Source of the DNA: Candidatus Gastranaerophilales bacterium
GTDB taxonomy: Bacteria; Cyanobacteriota; Vampirovibrionia; Gastranaerophilales; Gastranaerophilaceae
Assembly (NCBI GenBank): GCA_910586855.1
Contig: CAJUJH010000002.1
Location: 248,001-312,000 of the forward strand
Direction of reading: 5' to 3'
Length of the DNA: 64,000 nt
Part shown: piece after piece, positions 44,084 through 53,306 of the stretch
Position numbering within the stretch: the first letter of the stretch is position 1
How the letters are laid out: every line of letters begins with the position of its first letter
Made by a program: the position numbers and the translations under genes
The notes under the pieces: model-generated
What the model saw: the letters and a program-made list of their open reading frames with translations, nothing else
Databases searched by the model: none
What the model was told of the DNA's origin: nothing

Positions 44084-44187
44084 TTTCAATATTTATTTAA
44101 ATGATGATATAATAAATATATAAAACTCTTGCATGATGAATTAAAAACAAAGCCTTTAAGATTACTTTTTAAGGCTTTGTTTTTTGT
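44084..44187 (+). promoter_or_regulatory. Promoter followed by an intrinsic terminator in the leader of the glycan cluster
   Basis: TTTCAA (44084-44089) and TATAAT (44108-44113) could start a transcript near 44120. It would meet a strong hairpin AAAACAAAGCCTT/AAGGCTTTGTTTT (44144-44156 and 44171-44183) with a following T run, about 115 bases before the first glycosyltransferase gene. This is either a ~65-nt small RNA or an attenuator. TATTAT at 44234-44239 is a possible second -10 box after the terminator. No gene lies in 43989-44302. Confidence 0.5.
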
Positions 44188-44302
44188 GCTTCATATTATT
44201 TAATAAAAGATTAATTGTTCCTTATTTCTGTGGTATTATAGCCTTTGTCTGTAAGTTAGAATACGGGCTAATTATCAATATAGCTAAGCAGAAAGGATAT
44301 TG

Positions 44303-45685
44303 ATGTCTGAAGCTTCACAAGTTGCAGCAGCTAATAATACCGCAGGAAATACTCCTAAGGTGTCTGTAATTGTGCCTGTATATAATACTGAAAAATATAT
44401 AGAAAGATGTCTAAATAGCCTTTTAACACAGACTTTTGGCGATATTGAGATTATTGTTATTAATGACGGTTCTACTGATAAATCAATGCAGGTGATTGAA
44501 AGACTTGCTGAAGAAGATTCAAGAATTAAAGTTATTGAGCAAACTAATCAAAAACAGGGGGCTGCAAGAAACAGAGGTCTTGAAATTGCAAAAGGAGATT
44601 TTATTACCTTTATAGATGCTGATGATTGGGTAGACATTGATTACATAGATAAGATGTATCATTGTATAAAAAAGCATGATACTGATATTGCAGTGGCATC
44701 GGTAATTAGAATTAAAGCTTCAGGAAAGTTCAGGCGATATTCAAATTATACGGAAGAAATTTTTTATACAGGTTTCAATAACCTTGCAAAAACTCTTAAA
44801 ATACCATCACATTGGCAGGTTTGGGGAATTTTATATAAAAAAGAAGTTTTGGACGGACTTCGTTTTGAAGAGAATGTTTATTATGAAGACCCTGAATTTT
44901 TAACAAAGGCATTGCATAATACAAAAACCATGATAACTGTTCCCGGGGTTAAGTATTATTATTTTGTAAATTATTTTTCTACAATGCGTCTAAAGCAAAC
45001 TATTGCAAAACTTGAGGATAAAGTTAATGCGAAGATTAATGTTGTAAGGTTTATGAAGGAAAACAACATTAAGTTTCAAGATTTTATTATTGAAAAAGAG
45101 AGAAATCTTTTTTATACAGTTAAACACTATCAAAACAGAAAAGATTTTTACCTGTTTGGGGTTAAAATATTTTCAAAAGATATAAAATACGAATTTCAAA
45201 AGACTTTTTTAATAATTAATACGCCCAAAATTGACGACCCAAATGAAAGTATTATTTCAATAAGCCCTCTTTGTCAAAATATTAAAATGATTTATCCTGA
45301 TTCAAAGGTTGTACTTTTGATTCATGATAATAATTTTGATGAAGCTATAAAGCTTGATTGCATTGATGATGTAATTATATATAATGAGGATGAATACCCC
45401 GGGCGCTTGGGCTTTATCGACTTTGTAAAAGGCTTTATTTATAAATATATTCATACCTCTTTTATTATTGACGATAGTTTTAAAAGTTTTGTTGTTGCAA
45501 AAATGTTAAATTCGCGGTATGTCTTCAGACTTAAGAAAAATTCAAAATATCCGCAAGATGAAGACCTTATGGAATTTTTCCAGAAATTGACCCATAAAAA
45601 ACTTATCAAGTTTTCTCCAAAATTTAAGACAAATCACCCTACTAAAAATCTGGATACATTGGAGGCAGAACAGGAAAAGGCTTAA
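44303..45685 (+). CDS. Family 2 glycosyltransferase with a GT9-like C-terminal region
   Basis: A 460-residue protein. The GT-A domain (about 20-240) has VSVIVPVYNTEKYIERCLNS, IINDGSTDKS-type (IVINDGSTDKS) and the metal motif in FIDADDWVD. The C-terminal 170 residues (IISISPLCQNIKMIYPDSKV, DCIDDVIIYNEDE) resemble the N-terminal half of GT9 heptosyltransferases. A tail-like YLFGVKIFSKDIKY sits between the two parts. GAAAGGA precedes ATG 44303. First gene of the glycan cluster; the next gene overlaps as TAATG. Confidence 0.88.
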   Translation: MSEASQVAAANNTAGNTPKVSVIVPVYNTEKYIERCLNSLLTQTFGDIEIIVINDGSTDKSMQVIERLAEEDSRIKVIEQTNQKQGAARNRGLEIAKGDFITFIDADDWVDIDYIDKMYHCIKKHDTDIAVASVIRIKASGKFRRYSNYTEEIFYTGFNNLAKTLKIPSHWQVWGILYKKEVLDGLRFEENVYYEDPEFLTKALHNTKTMITVPGVKYYYFVNYFSTMRLKQTIAKLEDKVNAKINVVRFMKENNIKFQDFIIEKERNLFYTVKHYQNRKDFYLFGVKIFSKDIKYEFQKTFLIINTPKIDDPNESIISISPLCQNIKMIYPDSKVVLLIHDNNFDEAIKLDCIDDVIIYNEDEYPGRLGFIDFVKGFIYKYIHTSFIIDDSFKSFVVAKMLNSRYVFRLKKNSKYPQDEDLMEFFQKLTHKKLIKFSPKFKTNHPTKNLDTLEAEQEKA

Positions 45686-46662
45686 TGTTTGGAAAAATTT
45701 TGGATAGAATAAAAAAGAAAAATGCTTCCTCTCCTGAAAAAAATACTCATAGTATAGATATTGTCTATCTTTGGTGTGATTTAAATGATGAAAATTTTAA
45801 AAAGAAAAAAGAGGAATGTGCTAAAAAATATGGAGTAGAATATAATGCAGATAATGACTGCAGATATATTAATAATGATGAACTAAAATATTCTCTCCGT
45901 TCTTTAGAAAAATATGCACCATGGATAAACAATGTCTTTATCGTAACAGATAATCAGGTTCCAAAATGGCTTAACCTAAATCATCCAAAGATAAAAATTA
46001 TTGACCATAAAGACATTATGCCTGCCGAGGCTTTGCCTTGTTTTAATTCAAATGCGATTGAGCATTGCATTGTAAATATAGATAGTTTATCTGAATATTT
46101 TTTATACGCAAATGATGATACGTTTTTTTGTTCGCCTGTTGAGCCTGAATTTTTCTTGAATAAGGGTAAAATCATATACAGGTATACAAAACCTGTCTCA
46201 AGCCGAGATGATTCTTTTTATGCGTATGGCATAAGGAATGCAAAAAGGTTAATTTTAGATAATTTTGGCAGAAACATTAGTCTTTCATCGCATCACAATA
46301 TTGATATGTATAAAAAGAACGATATTATTACCTGTCAAAAAGAATTTAAAGAAGAGATAAAAAAGACAGTAAATTCTCATTTTAGAAATTTAAGTGATAT
46401 TCAAAGGATAATATATGCTGATTATTCTATTTTAGATGGCAGCGGAATTTTAAAACAAATAAAAAATTCAGTGCTATTTTCCAATAAAAGGGATTCTATC
46501 GCCCTTTTTTCCCAAAGCAGGAAAAAGGAACAAAAACTTAAAAAATATAAACCAAAACTTTTCTGTATTAATGATACGGAAGAAACAACCGATGAAAATA
46601 GAAGAGAAACAAGAGAATTTTTAGAGAGTTTATTTCCTGAAAAATCAGGGTTTGAGGAGTAA
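45685..46662 (+). CDS. Stealth-family glycan phosphotransferase
   Basis: A 325-residue protein with Stealth conserved regions: CR1 IDIVYLWCDLND (about 24-35), CR2 ELKYSLRSLEKYAPWINNVF and FIVTDNQVPKWLN (about 74-107), ANDDTFF (about 149), and a CR3-like SSHHNIDM. These enzymes transfer sugar-1-phosphates to build phosphodiester-linked capsule or exopolysaccharide. This suggests a phosphate-linked surface polymer. The ATG overlaps the stop of the previous gene (TAATG). Confidence 0.88.
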   Translation: MFGKILDRIKKKNASSPEKNTHSIDIVYLWCDLNDENFKKKKEECAKKYGVEYNADNDCRYINNDELKYSLRSLEKYAPWINNVFIVTDNQVPKWLNLNHPKIKIIDHKDIMPAEALPCFNSNAIEHCIVNIDSLSEYFLYANDDTFFCSPVEPEFFLNKGKIIYRYTKPVSSRDDSFYAYGIRNAKRLILDNFGRNISLSSHHNIDMYKKNDIITCQKEFKEEIKKTVNSHFRNLSDIQRIIYADYSILDGSGILKQIKNSVLFSNKRDSIALFSQSRKKEQKLKKYKPKLFCINDTEETTDENRRETREFLESLFPEKSGFEE

Positions 46663-46671
46663 AAAATATTA

Positions 46672-47571
46672 ATGTCTAAGGTGTCAGTAATTATTCCTGT
46701 ATATAACGTGGAAAAATATTTAAAAGAGTGCTTGGATAGTGTTGTTAATCAAACATTAAAGGATATTGAAATAATATGTGTAAATAATGGTTCTGTTGAT
46801 AATTCTTTGCAAATTTTAGAGGAATACAGCGCAAAAGATTGCAGGATAAAAATTATAGATAAAAACAATACCGGTGTCGCATCAGCAAGAAACGAAGGAA
46901 TTAAAGCTGCAAGCGGTGAGTTTATCGGGTTCGTAGATAGTGATGATTGGATAGAACTTGATTATTTTGAAAAGCTGTATAAAGCTGCAATTGAGTATAA
47001 TTCAGATATCTCTTATACAAATATTGTTAAATTTTTTAATGAGAATAAGGTCGAACGTTTTTATGGACCAAATGATAAAAGAATAGCGAAGTCTGCAGAA
47101 GAAAAGTATGAGATGGGGTATGTGCCGTATAATTGCCATGTTGTGAACAAAATATATAATACAAAAAAAGTAAAATTACTAAATGTCTTGTTTGAAGACG
47201 GGTTTTATTTTGAAGATATGGAGTGGACTCATAAAATTTTATATTATTTGGGAACAATGGCTGCTGTTCCTGATACCAGATATTATTATAGGATAAGAGA
47301 AAACTCTATTACAAAGACAATAGCAGAAAAAAATCTTAATGATTTAGATAGAGCAAGATATAAATCATTAGATTTTGTTCAAAAAAAAGATATTAAAATA
47401 AAAAATATAAAGGCATATTTTCCTACAGAAAAGACAAGAATTTCTTTTTTGGGACTTCCTCTTTTGAAAATTGCAAGATTTGTGAACTATAAATATTTTT
47501 ATCTTTTTGGTTTCATTCCTGTGTTTGAAATAAAAAAGCGGTTTTATTTTGATGACGGAGTGCAATCATAA
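46672..47571 (+). CDS. Family 2 glycosyltransferase
   Basis: A 299-residue protein: VSVIIPVYNVEKYLKECLDS at the start, ICVNNGSVDNSLQI, GFVDSDDWIELDYF (DxD) and EDMEWTHKILYYLG (acceptor-side ED). The end carries the recurring tail KTRISFLGLPLLKIARF followed by YLFGFIPVFEIKKR. The substrate is unknown. It stops directly before the next ATG (TAAATG). Confidence 0.88.
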   Translation: MSKVSVIIPVYNVEKYLKECLDSVVNQTLKDIEIICVNNGSVDNSLQILEEYSAKDCRIKIIDKNNTGVASARNEGIKAASGEFIGFVDSDDWIELDYFEKLYKAAIEYNSDISYTNIVKFFNENKVERFYGPNDKRIAKSAEEKYEMGYVPYNCHVVNKIYNTKKVKLLNVLFEDGFYFEDMEWTHKILYYLGTMAAVPDTRYYYRIRENSITKTIAEKNLNDLDRARYKSLDFVQKKDIKIKNIKAYFPTEKTRISFLGLPLLKIARFVNYKYFYLFGFIPVFEIKKRFYFDDGVQS

Positions 47572-48858
47572 ATGCAAGGCGAAGAATTAAAAAGAAATAT
47601 TTTATTTGTTATGCAAAATGGCTGTGCCAGTGCTGTTGGTGGCAGTGTGATTATTTCTTTTGATATAGCAAATTTATTATATAAAAATGACTACAATGTT
47701 ACTTGCTGCTATTACTCTAAGGATAAAAATAAAAAACCTGAATATTTACATAACAGCATTGATTTAATAAATTTACAGAATGATTTTGATGATTTTTCAG
47801 CCGGAGTTAATAATCTGGTTGAAAAAACCAAGCCTGATTTAATAATTTTTGTATTCCCGGGGCTTTATTTTAGAGCACGATTAGATGATAAATTTTCTTC
47901 AATTCCAAGAATTTTAATGTTTCATTCAAGACCAGATTTTTATTTTGCAGAAGGATTGGATGAAAAAGAGTTTGAGAAAATATATAAAAGTACTACGTCA
48001 CAAATTTTGTTTGAAAGTTTTTATGCTCTTTTACCTGATTTTATAAAAAAACAAAATGTGGTTTGCATACCAAACTATTATAGATGCCATGAATTGAGAA
48101 GAAATTTCAGTGCTGAACATAAAAAAATAGTTTACCTTTCAAGAGTTGATGCATGTAAGGGTGTGGATTTTTTAATAAAATCATTTGCAAAAGTCGCAAA
48201 AAAGTATCCTGAATGGAAAATTGATATTTGGGGACAATCTCAACCTGCTTATTATGTTAATGCCTTAAGGAGACTTGCAAGAATACATAAAGTAGATAAA
48301 CAGATTATTTTTAAGGGGATAACAAAAGAGCCTCTTGAAACGCTAACAAACTATGATTTTTGTGTTTTTCCTTCTATTTTTGAAGGGTTTGGTGTAGGAC
48401 TTGTTGAGGCACAAAGTGTAGGTTTGCCTGCCATTGGCAGAAAAGCTTGCAGTGGTGTTAATGAATTAATTATAGATGGCAAGAATGGCTTTTTATCGGA
48501 TGAAAATTATGACGATTTTGCAGCAAAGATAGAAGAATTAATAAATAATCAGGAATTAAGAACTCAGCTTGGACTTTATGCCTTAGAAAATGCAAAGCAG
48601 TATGATAAAACGCGCACGGATGCAATGTGGCTTAATGCAGTTAATAAAATTCTAGAAAATGGCAAAGAAGACAATGTTTTAAAAAATGAAAAAACAAAAT
48701 ATGGACTTTATCCTATTGATAAGATTATGGACAAATACTATTATGGCGGGTATACACCTTCTCAAAAGTTATTTTCTATAAAAAATCAGTTGTGTGGCGG
48801 GAAGAAGGCTAAGATTTTGTATATTCTTGGATTAAGATTTAAAATTTCCACAAAGTAA
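47572..48858 (+). CDS. Family 4 glycosyltransferase
   Basis: A 428-residue GT-B enzyme with an N-terminal acceptor fold (FVMQNGCASAVGGSVIISFD), and a C-terminal donor domain with KKIVYLSRVDACKGVDFLIK and FPSIFEGFGVGLVEAQSVGL (E-x7-E). It ends ILYILGLRFKISTK, the tail seen on several neighbours. Probably adds one sugar of the surface glycan. Confidence 0.88.
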   Translation: MQGEELKRNILFVMQNGCASAVGGSVIISFDIANLLYKNDYNVTCCYYSKDKNKKPEYLHNSIDLINLQNDFDDFSAGVNNLVEKTKPDLIIFVFPGLYFRARLDDKFSSIPRILMFHSRPDFYFAEGLDEKEFEKIYKSTTSQILFESFYALLPDFIKKQNVVCIPNYYRCHELRRNFSAEHKKIVYLSRVDACKGVDFLIKSFAKVAKKYPEWKIDIWGQSQPAYYVNALRRLARIHKVDKQIIFKGITKEPLETLTNYDFCVFPSIFEGFGVGLVEAQSVGLPAIGRKACSGVNELIIDGKNGFLSDENYDDFAAKIEELINNQELRTQLGLYALENAKQYDKTRTDAMWLNAVNKILENGKEDNVLKNEKTKYGLYPIDKIMDKYYYGGYTPSQKLFSIKNQLCGGKKAKILYILGLRFKISTK

Positions 48859-48873
48859 ATTATGGGAGAGGTA

Positions 48874-49809
48874 ATGGAAAAATTAGTTTCAATAGTTTTA
48901 CCTACGTACAATGGTGAGAAATATTTGGCGGATTCTATTGAATCTGTTATAAGCCAGACGTATAAAAATTGGGAATTAATTATAATAAATGACTGTTCAA
49001 CAGATAAAACTTTAGAAATAGCGCAAAGTTATGCTGCAAAAGATAACAGAATAAAGGTTTATTCAAATGATGAAAATTTAAAAGTGCCAAAAAGCTTAAA
49101 CCGAGGGTTTTCTTTAGCAAATGGAAAATATTTCACCTGGACATCTGATGATAATATGTATAAACCAAAAGCTATAGAATATATGGTCAATTATCTTGTT
49201 AATAATAATGATACCGATATGGCTTCCTGTGTTATGAGCTTGGTTAGCAATAATGGACAATTTGAAAAAGATAGTTCAAAACGGTGGGAAAGAAACCAGC
49301 TGGAACTTTGTAAAAGATGCAATATCGGCGCTTGTTTTATGTACACAAGAGAAATTGCGCTAAAAACCGGCGGATATGCAGAGAATATGTTTTGTGCCGA
49401 AGATTATGATTATTGGTGCAGGCTGGCATTAATCGGAAAAATTGCATATCTGGATGAAAATTTATACACATACAGAATTAACTCCCAAAGCCTTTCTGTT
49501 AAAAAAGAAAAACAAATGCTTGCAAGAACCCTTGATATAAGACTAAAGTATTTTTTGGGGTTTATGGAAAAATACAATGTGGCACCCAAAGAACAAATCA
49601 AATATATACTTGATGCATATAAAGAAAACAGGGAAAAACAATGGCTTGAACTTGGGGAGAAAATTGATAAAAAAGCTCTTTCAAGAGGGCTTGTTGTTGT
49701 GAATTTCAAATATTTTCTAACCAAAATTTTTTCAATGAAAAACAGAAAAAAGCATAAAATTATTACTATTTTAGGATTTAAGATTAAAATAAGAAGAAAG
49801 AAGAAATGA
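48874..49809 (+). CDS. Family 2 glycosyltransferase
   Basis: About 311 residues from MEKLVSIVLPTYNGEKYLAD; GGGAG a few bases upstream supports ATG 48874 over 48862. It has IINDCSTDKT, TSDDNMYKP (DxD region) and CAEDYDYWCRLALIG (ED near the active site), and ends with the tail HKIITILGFKIKIRRKKK. It overlaps the next gene by 4 bases. Confidence 0.88.
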   Translation: MEKLVSIVLPTYNGEKYLADSIESVISQTYKNWELIIINDCSTDKTLEIAQSYAAKDNRIKVYSNDENLKVPKSLNRGFSLANGKYFTWTSDDNMYKPKAIEYMVNYLVNNNDTDMASCVMSLVSNNGQFEKDSSKRWERNQLELCKRCNIGACFMYTREIALKTGGYAENMFCAEDYDYWCRLALIGKIAYLDENLYTYRINSQSLSVKKEKQMLARTLDIRLKYFLGFMEKYNVAPKEQIKYILDAYKENREKQWLELGEKIDKKALSRGLVVVNFKYFLTKIFSMKNRKKHKIITILGFKIKIRRKKK

Positions 49810-50222
49810 TGGAAGATTTTTATGAAATAAATATACGCCAATACGGAGATGAGAGGGGCAAATTAACTACAATTGAAGGGTTAAACGATATCCCATTTGA
49901 AATAAAACGGGTTTATTATATTTCAAATGTTGGATTAGATAAAGATAGAGCCCATCATGCTCATAAAAATTCAAAAAGGGTGTTGAGTGCCATTCAAGGT
50001 TCTTGTAAGGCGACACTTTTTGATGGTAAAATAAAAAAAGAATTTATTCTTGATTCTATGACTAAGGGGGTTTATTTTAATAAGGCTGTTTGGTGCGAGT
50101 TATCTGAATTTAAAGATAATGCCATAGTTTTAGCACTTGCAGATGAAGTGTATGATGAAGCTGATTACATAAGAAGTTATGAAGAATATATTAAATTTTT
50201 AGATAAGCAAAAGGAAATATAA
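49806..50222 (+). CDS. WxcM/FdtA/QdtA-like sugar 3,4-ketoisomerase (cupin)
   Basis: A 138-residue single-domain cupin: YGDERGKLTTIEG, FEIKRVYYISNV, then RAHHAHKNSKRVL with the conserved HAHK His residues and LSAIQGSCKATLFDG. The family isomerises dTDP-4-keto-6-deoxyglucose at C3/C4, or acts as a close relative without that activity. No dTDP-sugar genes are in the window, so the substrate is uncertain. Confidence 0.82.
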   Translation: MMEDFYEINIRQYGDERGKLTTIEGLNDIPFEIKRVYYISNVGLDKDRAHHAHKNSKRVLSAIQGSCKATLFDGKIKKEFILDSMTKGVYFNKAVWCELSEFKDNAIVLALADEVYDEADYIRSYEEYIKFLDKQKEI

Positions 50223-50224
50223 AA

Positions 50225-51334
50225 ATGAAGGTTGTGACACTTATCGGGACAAGACCGGAGATTATAAAACTTGCCCAGACAATAAAAGAATTGGATAAAT
50301 TTACAGAGCAAATAATAGTTCATACAGGGCAAAACTATGATTATGAACTTAATGAAATATTTTTTAAGGATTTAGATTTAAGAAAACCGGATTATTTTCT
50401 TGATGCTGCAGGGGAAACACCCGCAAAAACTGTTGCAAATGTAATTTCAAAATTTGATGATGTACTGGAAAAAGAAAAACCGGATGCGCTTTTATTATAT
50501 GGCGATACCAACTCTTGCCTTGCGGTAATTTCAGCTAAAAGACGAAAGATTCCAATTTTTCATATGGAAGCAGGAAATAGAAGTTTTGACCTCAATGTGC
50601 CAGAGGAGATAAACAGAAAGATTGTAGACCATCTTTCAGATATCAATATGGTTTTATGTGAGCATTCAAGAAAATATCTTGAAAATGAAGGCATACGTCC
50701 TGAAACTATTATAAAAACAGGTTCTTCAATGAAAGAATTATTTAAAACCTATGCTTTAAAAATAGAAAATTCCGATGTTCTTTCAAGGCTGAATTTATGC
50801 AAAAAAGAATATTTTATTGTAAGCTCCCACAGGGAAGAAGTTGTAGATAAGGAAGAAAACCTGAAAAGCCTTATAGAATCATTAAATGCACTTGTTGAAA
50901 AATATAATTATCCTGTTATTTTTTCAACCCATCCAAGGACTCAGAAAAAACTTGATAAAATTCAAAATTTAGATGTAAATCCTAAAATTTCATTTTTAAA
51001 ACCGTTAGGATTTTTTGATTATATTAATCTTCAAAAAAATGCCTTCTGCACATTGTCTGATTCAGGAACAATAACGGAAGAAAGCTCTATACTTGGCTTT
51101 CCTGCTGTTACAACAAGAAATGCGCATGAGCGCCCTGAAGGGAATGATGAAGGGACACTCATTATGTGCGGGTATAAGAAGGATAGAGTGCTTAAAGCTG
51201 TCGAAGTTGTAACTTCACAGGCAGCAAATTTTGAAATCATTAAAGATTATGAAGCTGAAAATGTATCCAGCAAAGTTGTAAGAATTATTTTAAGCTATAC
51301 TGATTATATTAATGAAAGAATTTGGAGAAAATAA
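50225..51334 (+). CDS. UDP-N-acetylglucosamine 2-epimerase-like enzyme (WecB family)
   Basis: A 369-residue GT-B-fold epimerase: VVTLIGTRPEIIK (start), HTGQNYDYELNEIFF, LLLYGDTNSCLA, FHMEAGNRSFDLNVPEEINR and ISFLKPLGFFDYINL with SDSGTITEE near the C-terminus. It inverts C2 of a UDP-N-acetyl sugar. With the two following genes it fits the three-step routes in which the 2-epimerase acts last, on UDP-L-RhaNAc or UDP-L-PneNAc. Confidence 0.9.
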   Translation: MKVVTLIGTRPEIIKLAQTIKELDKFTEQIIVHTGQNYDYELNEIFFKDLDLRKPDYFLDAAGETPAKTVANVISKFDDVLEKEKPDALLLYGDTNSCLAVISAKRRKIPIFHMEAGNRSFDLNVPEEINRKIVDHLSDINMVLCEHSRKYLENEGIRPETIIKTGSSMKELFKTYALKIENSDVLSRLNLCKKEYFIVSSHREEVVDKEENLKSLIESLNALVEKYNYPVIFSTHPRTQKKLDKIQNLDVNPKISFLKPLGFFDYINLQKNAFCTLSDSGTITEESSILGFPAVTTRNAHERPEGNDEGTLIMCGYKKDRVLKAVEVVTSQAANFEIIKDYEAENVSSKVVRIILSYTDYINERIWRK

Positions 51335-51378
51335 AACTTTAAGCTTTTTCGAAAAGATAATTAAAGGAGAGAATAAAA

Positions 51379-52416
51379 GTGTTTAAGAATAAAACGTTGT
51401 TAATAACAGGCGGTACAGGCTCATTTGGGCAGAAAATGCTTAAATTTTTTATAAATAATACTGATATTGAAAGGGTAAAAATCTTTTCAAGGGATGAAGA
51501 AAAACAAGATAGAATGCGGACAGTATTTAAGGATGAGCGCATAAAATATTATATTGGAGATGTAAGAAATTATAAAAGTATCAATGAAGCGATGGCAGGG
51601 GTAGATTATGTTTTCCATGCTGCTGCCCTAAAACAGGTGCCGTCTTGTGAATTTTATCCAATGGAAGCTGTTGCAACAAATGTTATAGGAGCAAGCAATG
51701 TTATTGATGCTGCCGTAAACAATAAAGTTAAAAATATTGTTGTTTTGTCGACAGATAAAGCTGTAAACCCCATTAATGCAATGGGTATGACGAAAGCTTT
51801 GATGGAAAAAATCATGGTAGCTAAATCAAGAAATGTTGACCCCGATTCAACCATTCTTTCTGCAACAAGATACGGCAATGTTATGGCAAGCAGAGGTTCA
51901 GTTATACCTTTATTTATTAAACAATGTAAAGAAGGTAAGCCGATAACTGTGACAGACCCTAATATGACAAGATTTCTAATGTCTTTGGAAGAATCTGTAC
52001 AGCTTGTTTTATTTGCTTTTAAAAATGCAAATACGGGTGATACTTTTGTTCAAAAGGCGCCGGCTTCAACAATCTATGACCTTGCACTTGCTATTAAGGA
52101 ACTTTTTAATCCTAAAACAGAAATTAAGGTTATAGGTACTAGACATGGGGAAAAAGCTCATGAAGTTTTAGTTGGCAGGGAAGAAATAGTGAAAGCTGTT
52201 GATATGGGGCATTTTTACAGAATCCCTGCTGATGGACGGGATTTGAACTATGATAAATATTTTGTTGAAGGCAATACCAGAATTGAAAAGTGTGAAGAAT
52301 ATACCTCTTTTAATACTCAAAGGCTTGATAAAGATGGAGTTATAGAACTTTTATTAAAGCTAGATTATATTCAAGAAGAGCTTAAGACAAAAGAATATAT
52401 TGGGGTTGCAAAATAA
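51379..52416 (+). CDS. UDP-GlcNAc 4,6-dehydratase, 5-inverting (CapE/WbjB-like)
   Basis: A 345-residue extended SDR: TGGTGSFGQKMLKFF (NAD(P) site), YYIGDVRNYKS, FHAAALKQVPSCEFYPMEA, LSTDKAVNPINAMGMTKALM. The usual YxxxK Tyr is replaced by Met (MGMTK), as known for the CapE/WbjB branch, which separates it from PseB/FlaA1. It makes the 4-keto-6-deoxy-L-arabino sugar from UDP-GlcNAc, the entry to L-FucNAc or L-QuiNAc. It is followed as TAATG by the reductase gene. Confidence 0.88.
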   Translation: MFKNKTLLITGGTGSFGQKMLKFFINNTDIERVKIFSRDEEKQDRMRTVFKDERIKYYIGDVRNYKSINEAMAGVDYVFHAAALKQVPSCEFYPMEAVATNVIGASNVIDAAVNNKVKNIVVLSTDKAVNPINAMGMTKALMEKIMVAKSRNVDPDSTILSATRYGNVMASRGSVIPLFIKQCKEGKPITVTDPNMTRFLMSLEESVQLVLFAFKNANTGDTFVQKAPASTIYDLALAIKELFNPKTEIKVIGTRHGEKAHEVLVGREEIVKAVDMGHFYRIPADGRDLNYDKYFVEGNTRIEKCEEYTSFNTQRLDKDGVIELLLKLDYIQEELKTKEYIGVAK

Positions 52417-53306
52417 TGCAAAGAAAAAAAGTTGCAATTTTAGGAGTTACAGGCATGCTGGGGTCTGCTCTTGAAAAAGAGTTTTCCTGCTACAAGGCTT
52501 GTTGCAGCTGTGTTTCTAAAGTAGAGACGGCTGGTATAGATTTTGATTTAATCAAGACAACAAGAGCTGAGCTTGATGCACAGAACTGTACAGTGGAAGC
52601 TATTGTAAAAATAATAGAAGGTGCAGAGTATGCTATAAACTGCATAGGTATAATTAAACCTTATATCCATGATAATGATTCGGCTGAAGTGCAGAGGGCA
52701 ATTGAGGTTAATGGACTCTTCCCGCATAAATTGGCTGCAGCTGCAAATAAAACCGGCACAAAAGTTATACAAATTGCAACAGATTGTGTGTTTGACGGGC
52801 TAAAAGGCAATTATACAGAGGATGATAAACATAATGCAATTGATGTATACGGCAAGACAAAAAGTCTTGGAGAGGTTTCAGCTGATAATTTTTTAAATTT
52901 AAGATGCTCAATTATAGGGCGTGAGAAAAAATCTTATCTTTCTTTGCTGGAATGGTTTTTAAATCAGCCGAAAGGCGCTAAGCTGAATGGGTTTAAAAAT
53001 CATTTTTGGAATGGCGTTACAACCAACGCCTTTGCTAAAATATGCAGAGGCATAATTGAAAATGATGCCTTTAAAGCGGGTTTGCAGCATATTGTCGCGG
53101 CGGATTCACCATCTAAAGCTGAAATGCTCCATATTTTTAAGGAAGTTTTTAATCGTTCTGATATCATAATTAATGATATAGATGCTGAAATTGCAATAAA
53201 TAGGACGTTAGCAACAAATGATGATGTAAAAAACGCCTATTTATGGCGCATTGCAGGATATGAAAATATTCCAACCGTAAAGGAGATGATTGAGGAACTT
53301 GCTTAA
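52416..53306 (+). CDS. RmlD-like sugar-nucleotide 4-reductase
   Basis: A 296-residue SDR: VAILGVTGMLGSALEKEF, INCIGIIKPYI, IQIATDCVFDGLKGNYTED and DVYGKTKSLGE (catalytic YxxxK). It has no C-terminal cupin, unlike the CapF/WbjC reductase of L-FucNAc synthesis (about 370 residues). It therefore looks more like WbvR, which reduces the 4-keto sugar to UDP-L-RhaNAc. With the WecB-like enzyme this points to UDP-L-QuiNAc; the assignment is inference. Confidence 0.85.
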   Translation: MQRKKVAILGVTGMLGSALEKEFSCYKACCSCVSKVETAGIDFDLIKTTRAELDAQNCTVEAIVKIIEGAEYAINCIGIIKPYIHDNDSAEVQRAIEVNGLFPHKLAAAANKTGTKVIQIATDCVFDGLKGNYTEDDKHNAIDVYGKTKSLGEVSADNFLNLRCSIIGREKKSYLSLLEWFLNQPKGAKLNGFKNHFWNGVTTNAFAKICRGIIENDAFKAGLQHIVAADSPSKAEMLHIFKEVFNRSDIIINDIDAEIAINRTLATNDDVKNAYLWRIAGYENIPTVKEMIEELA

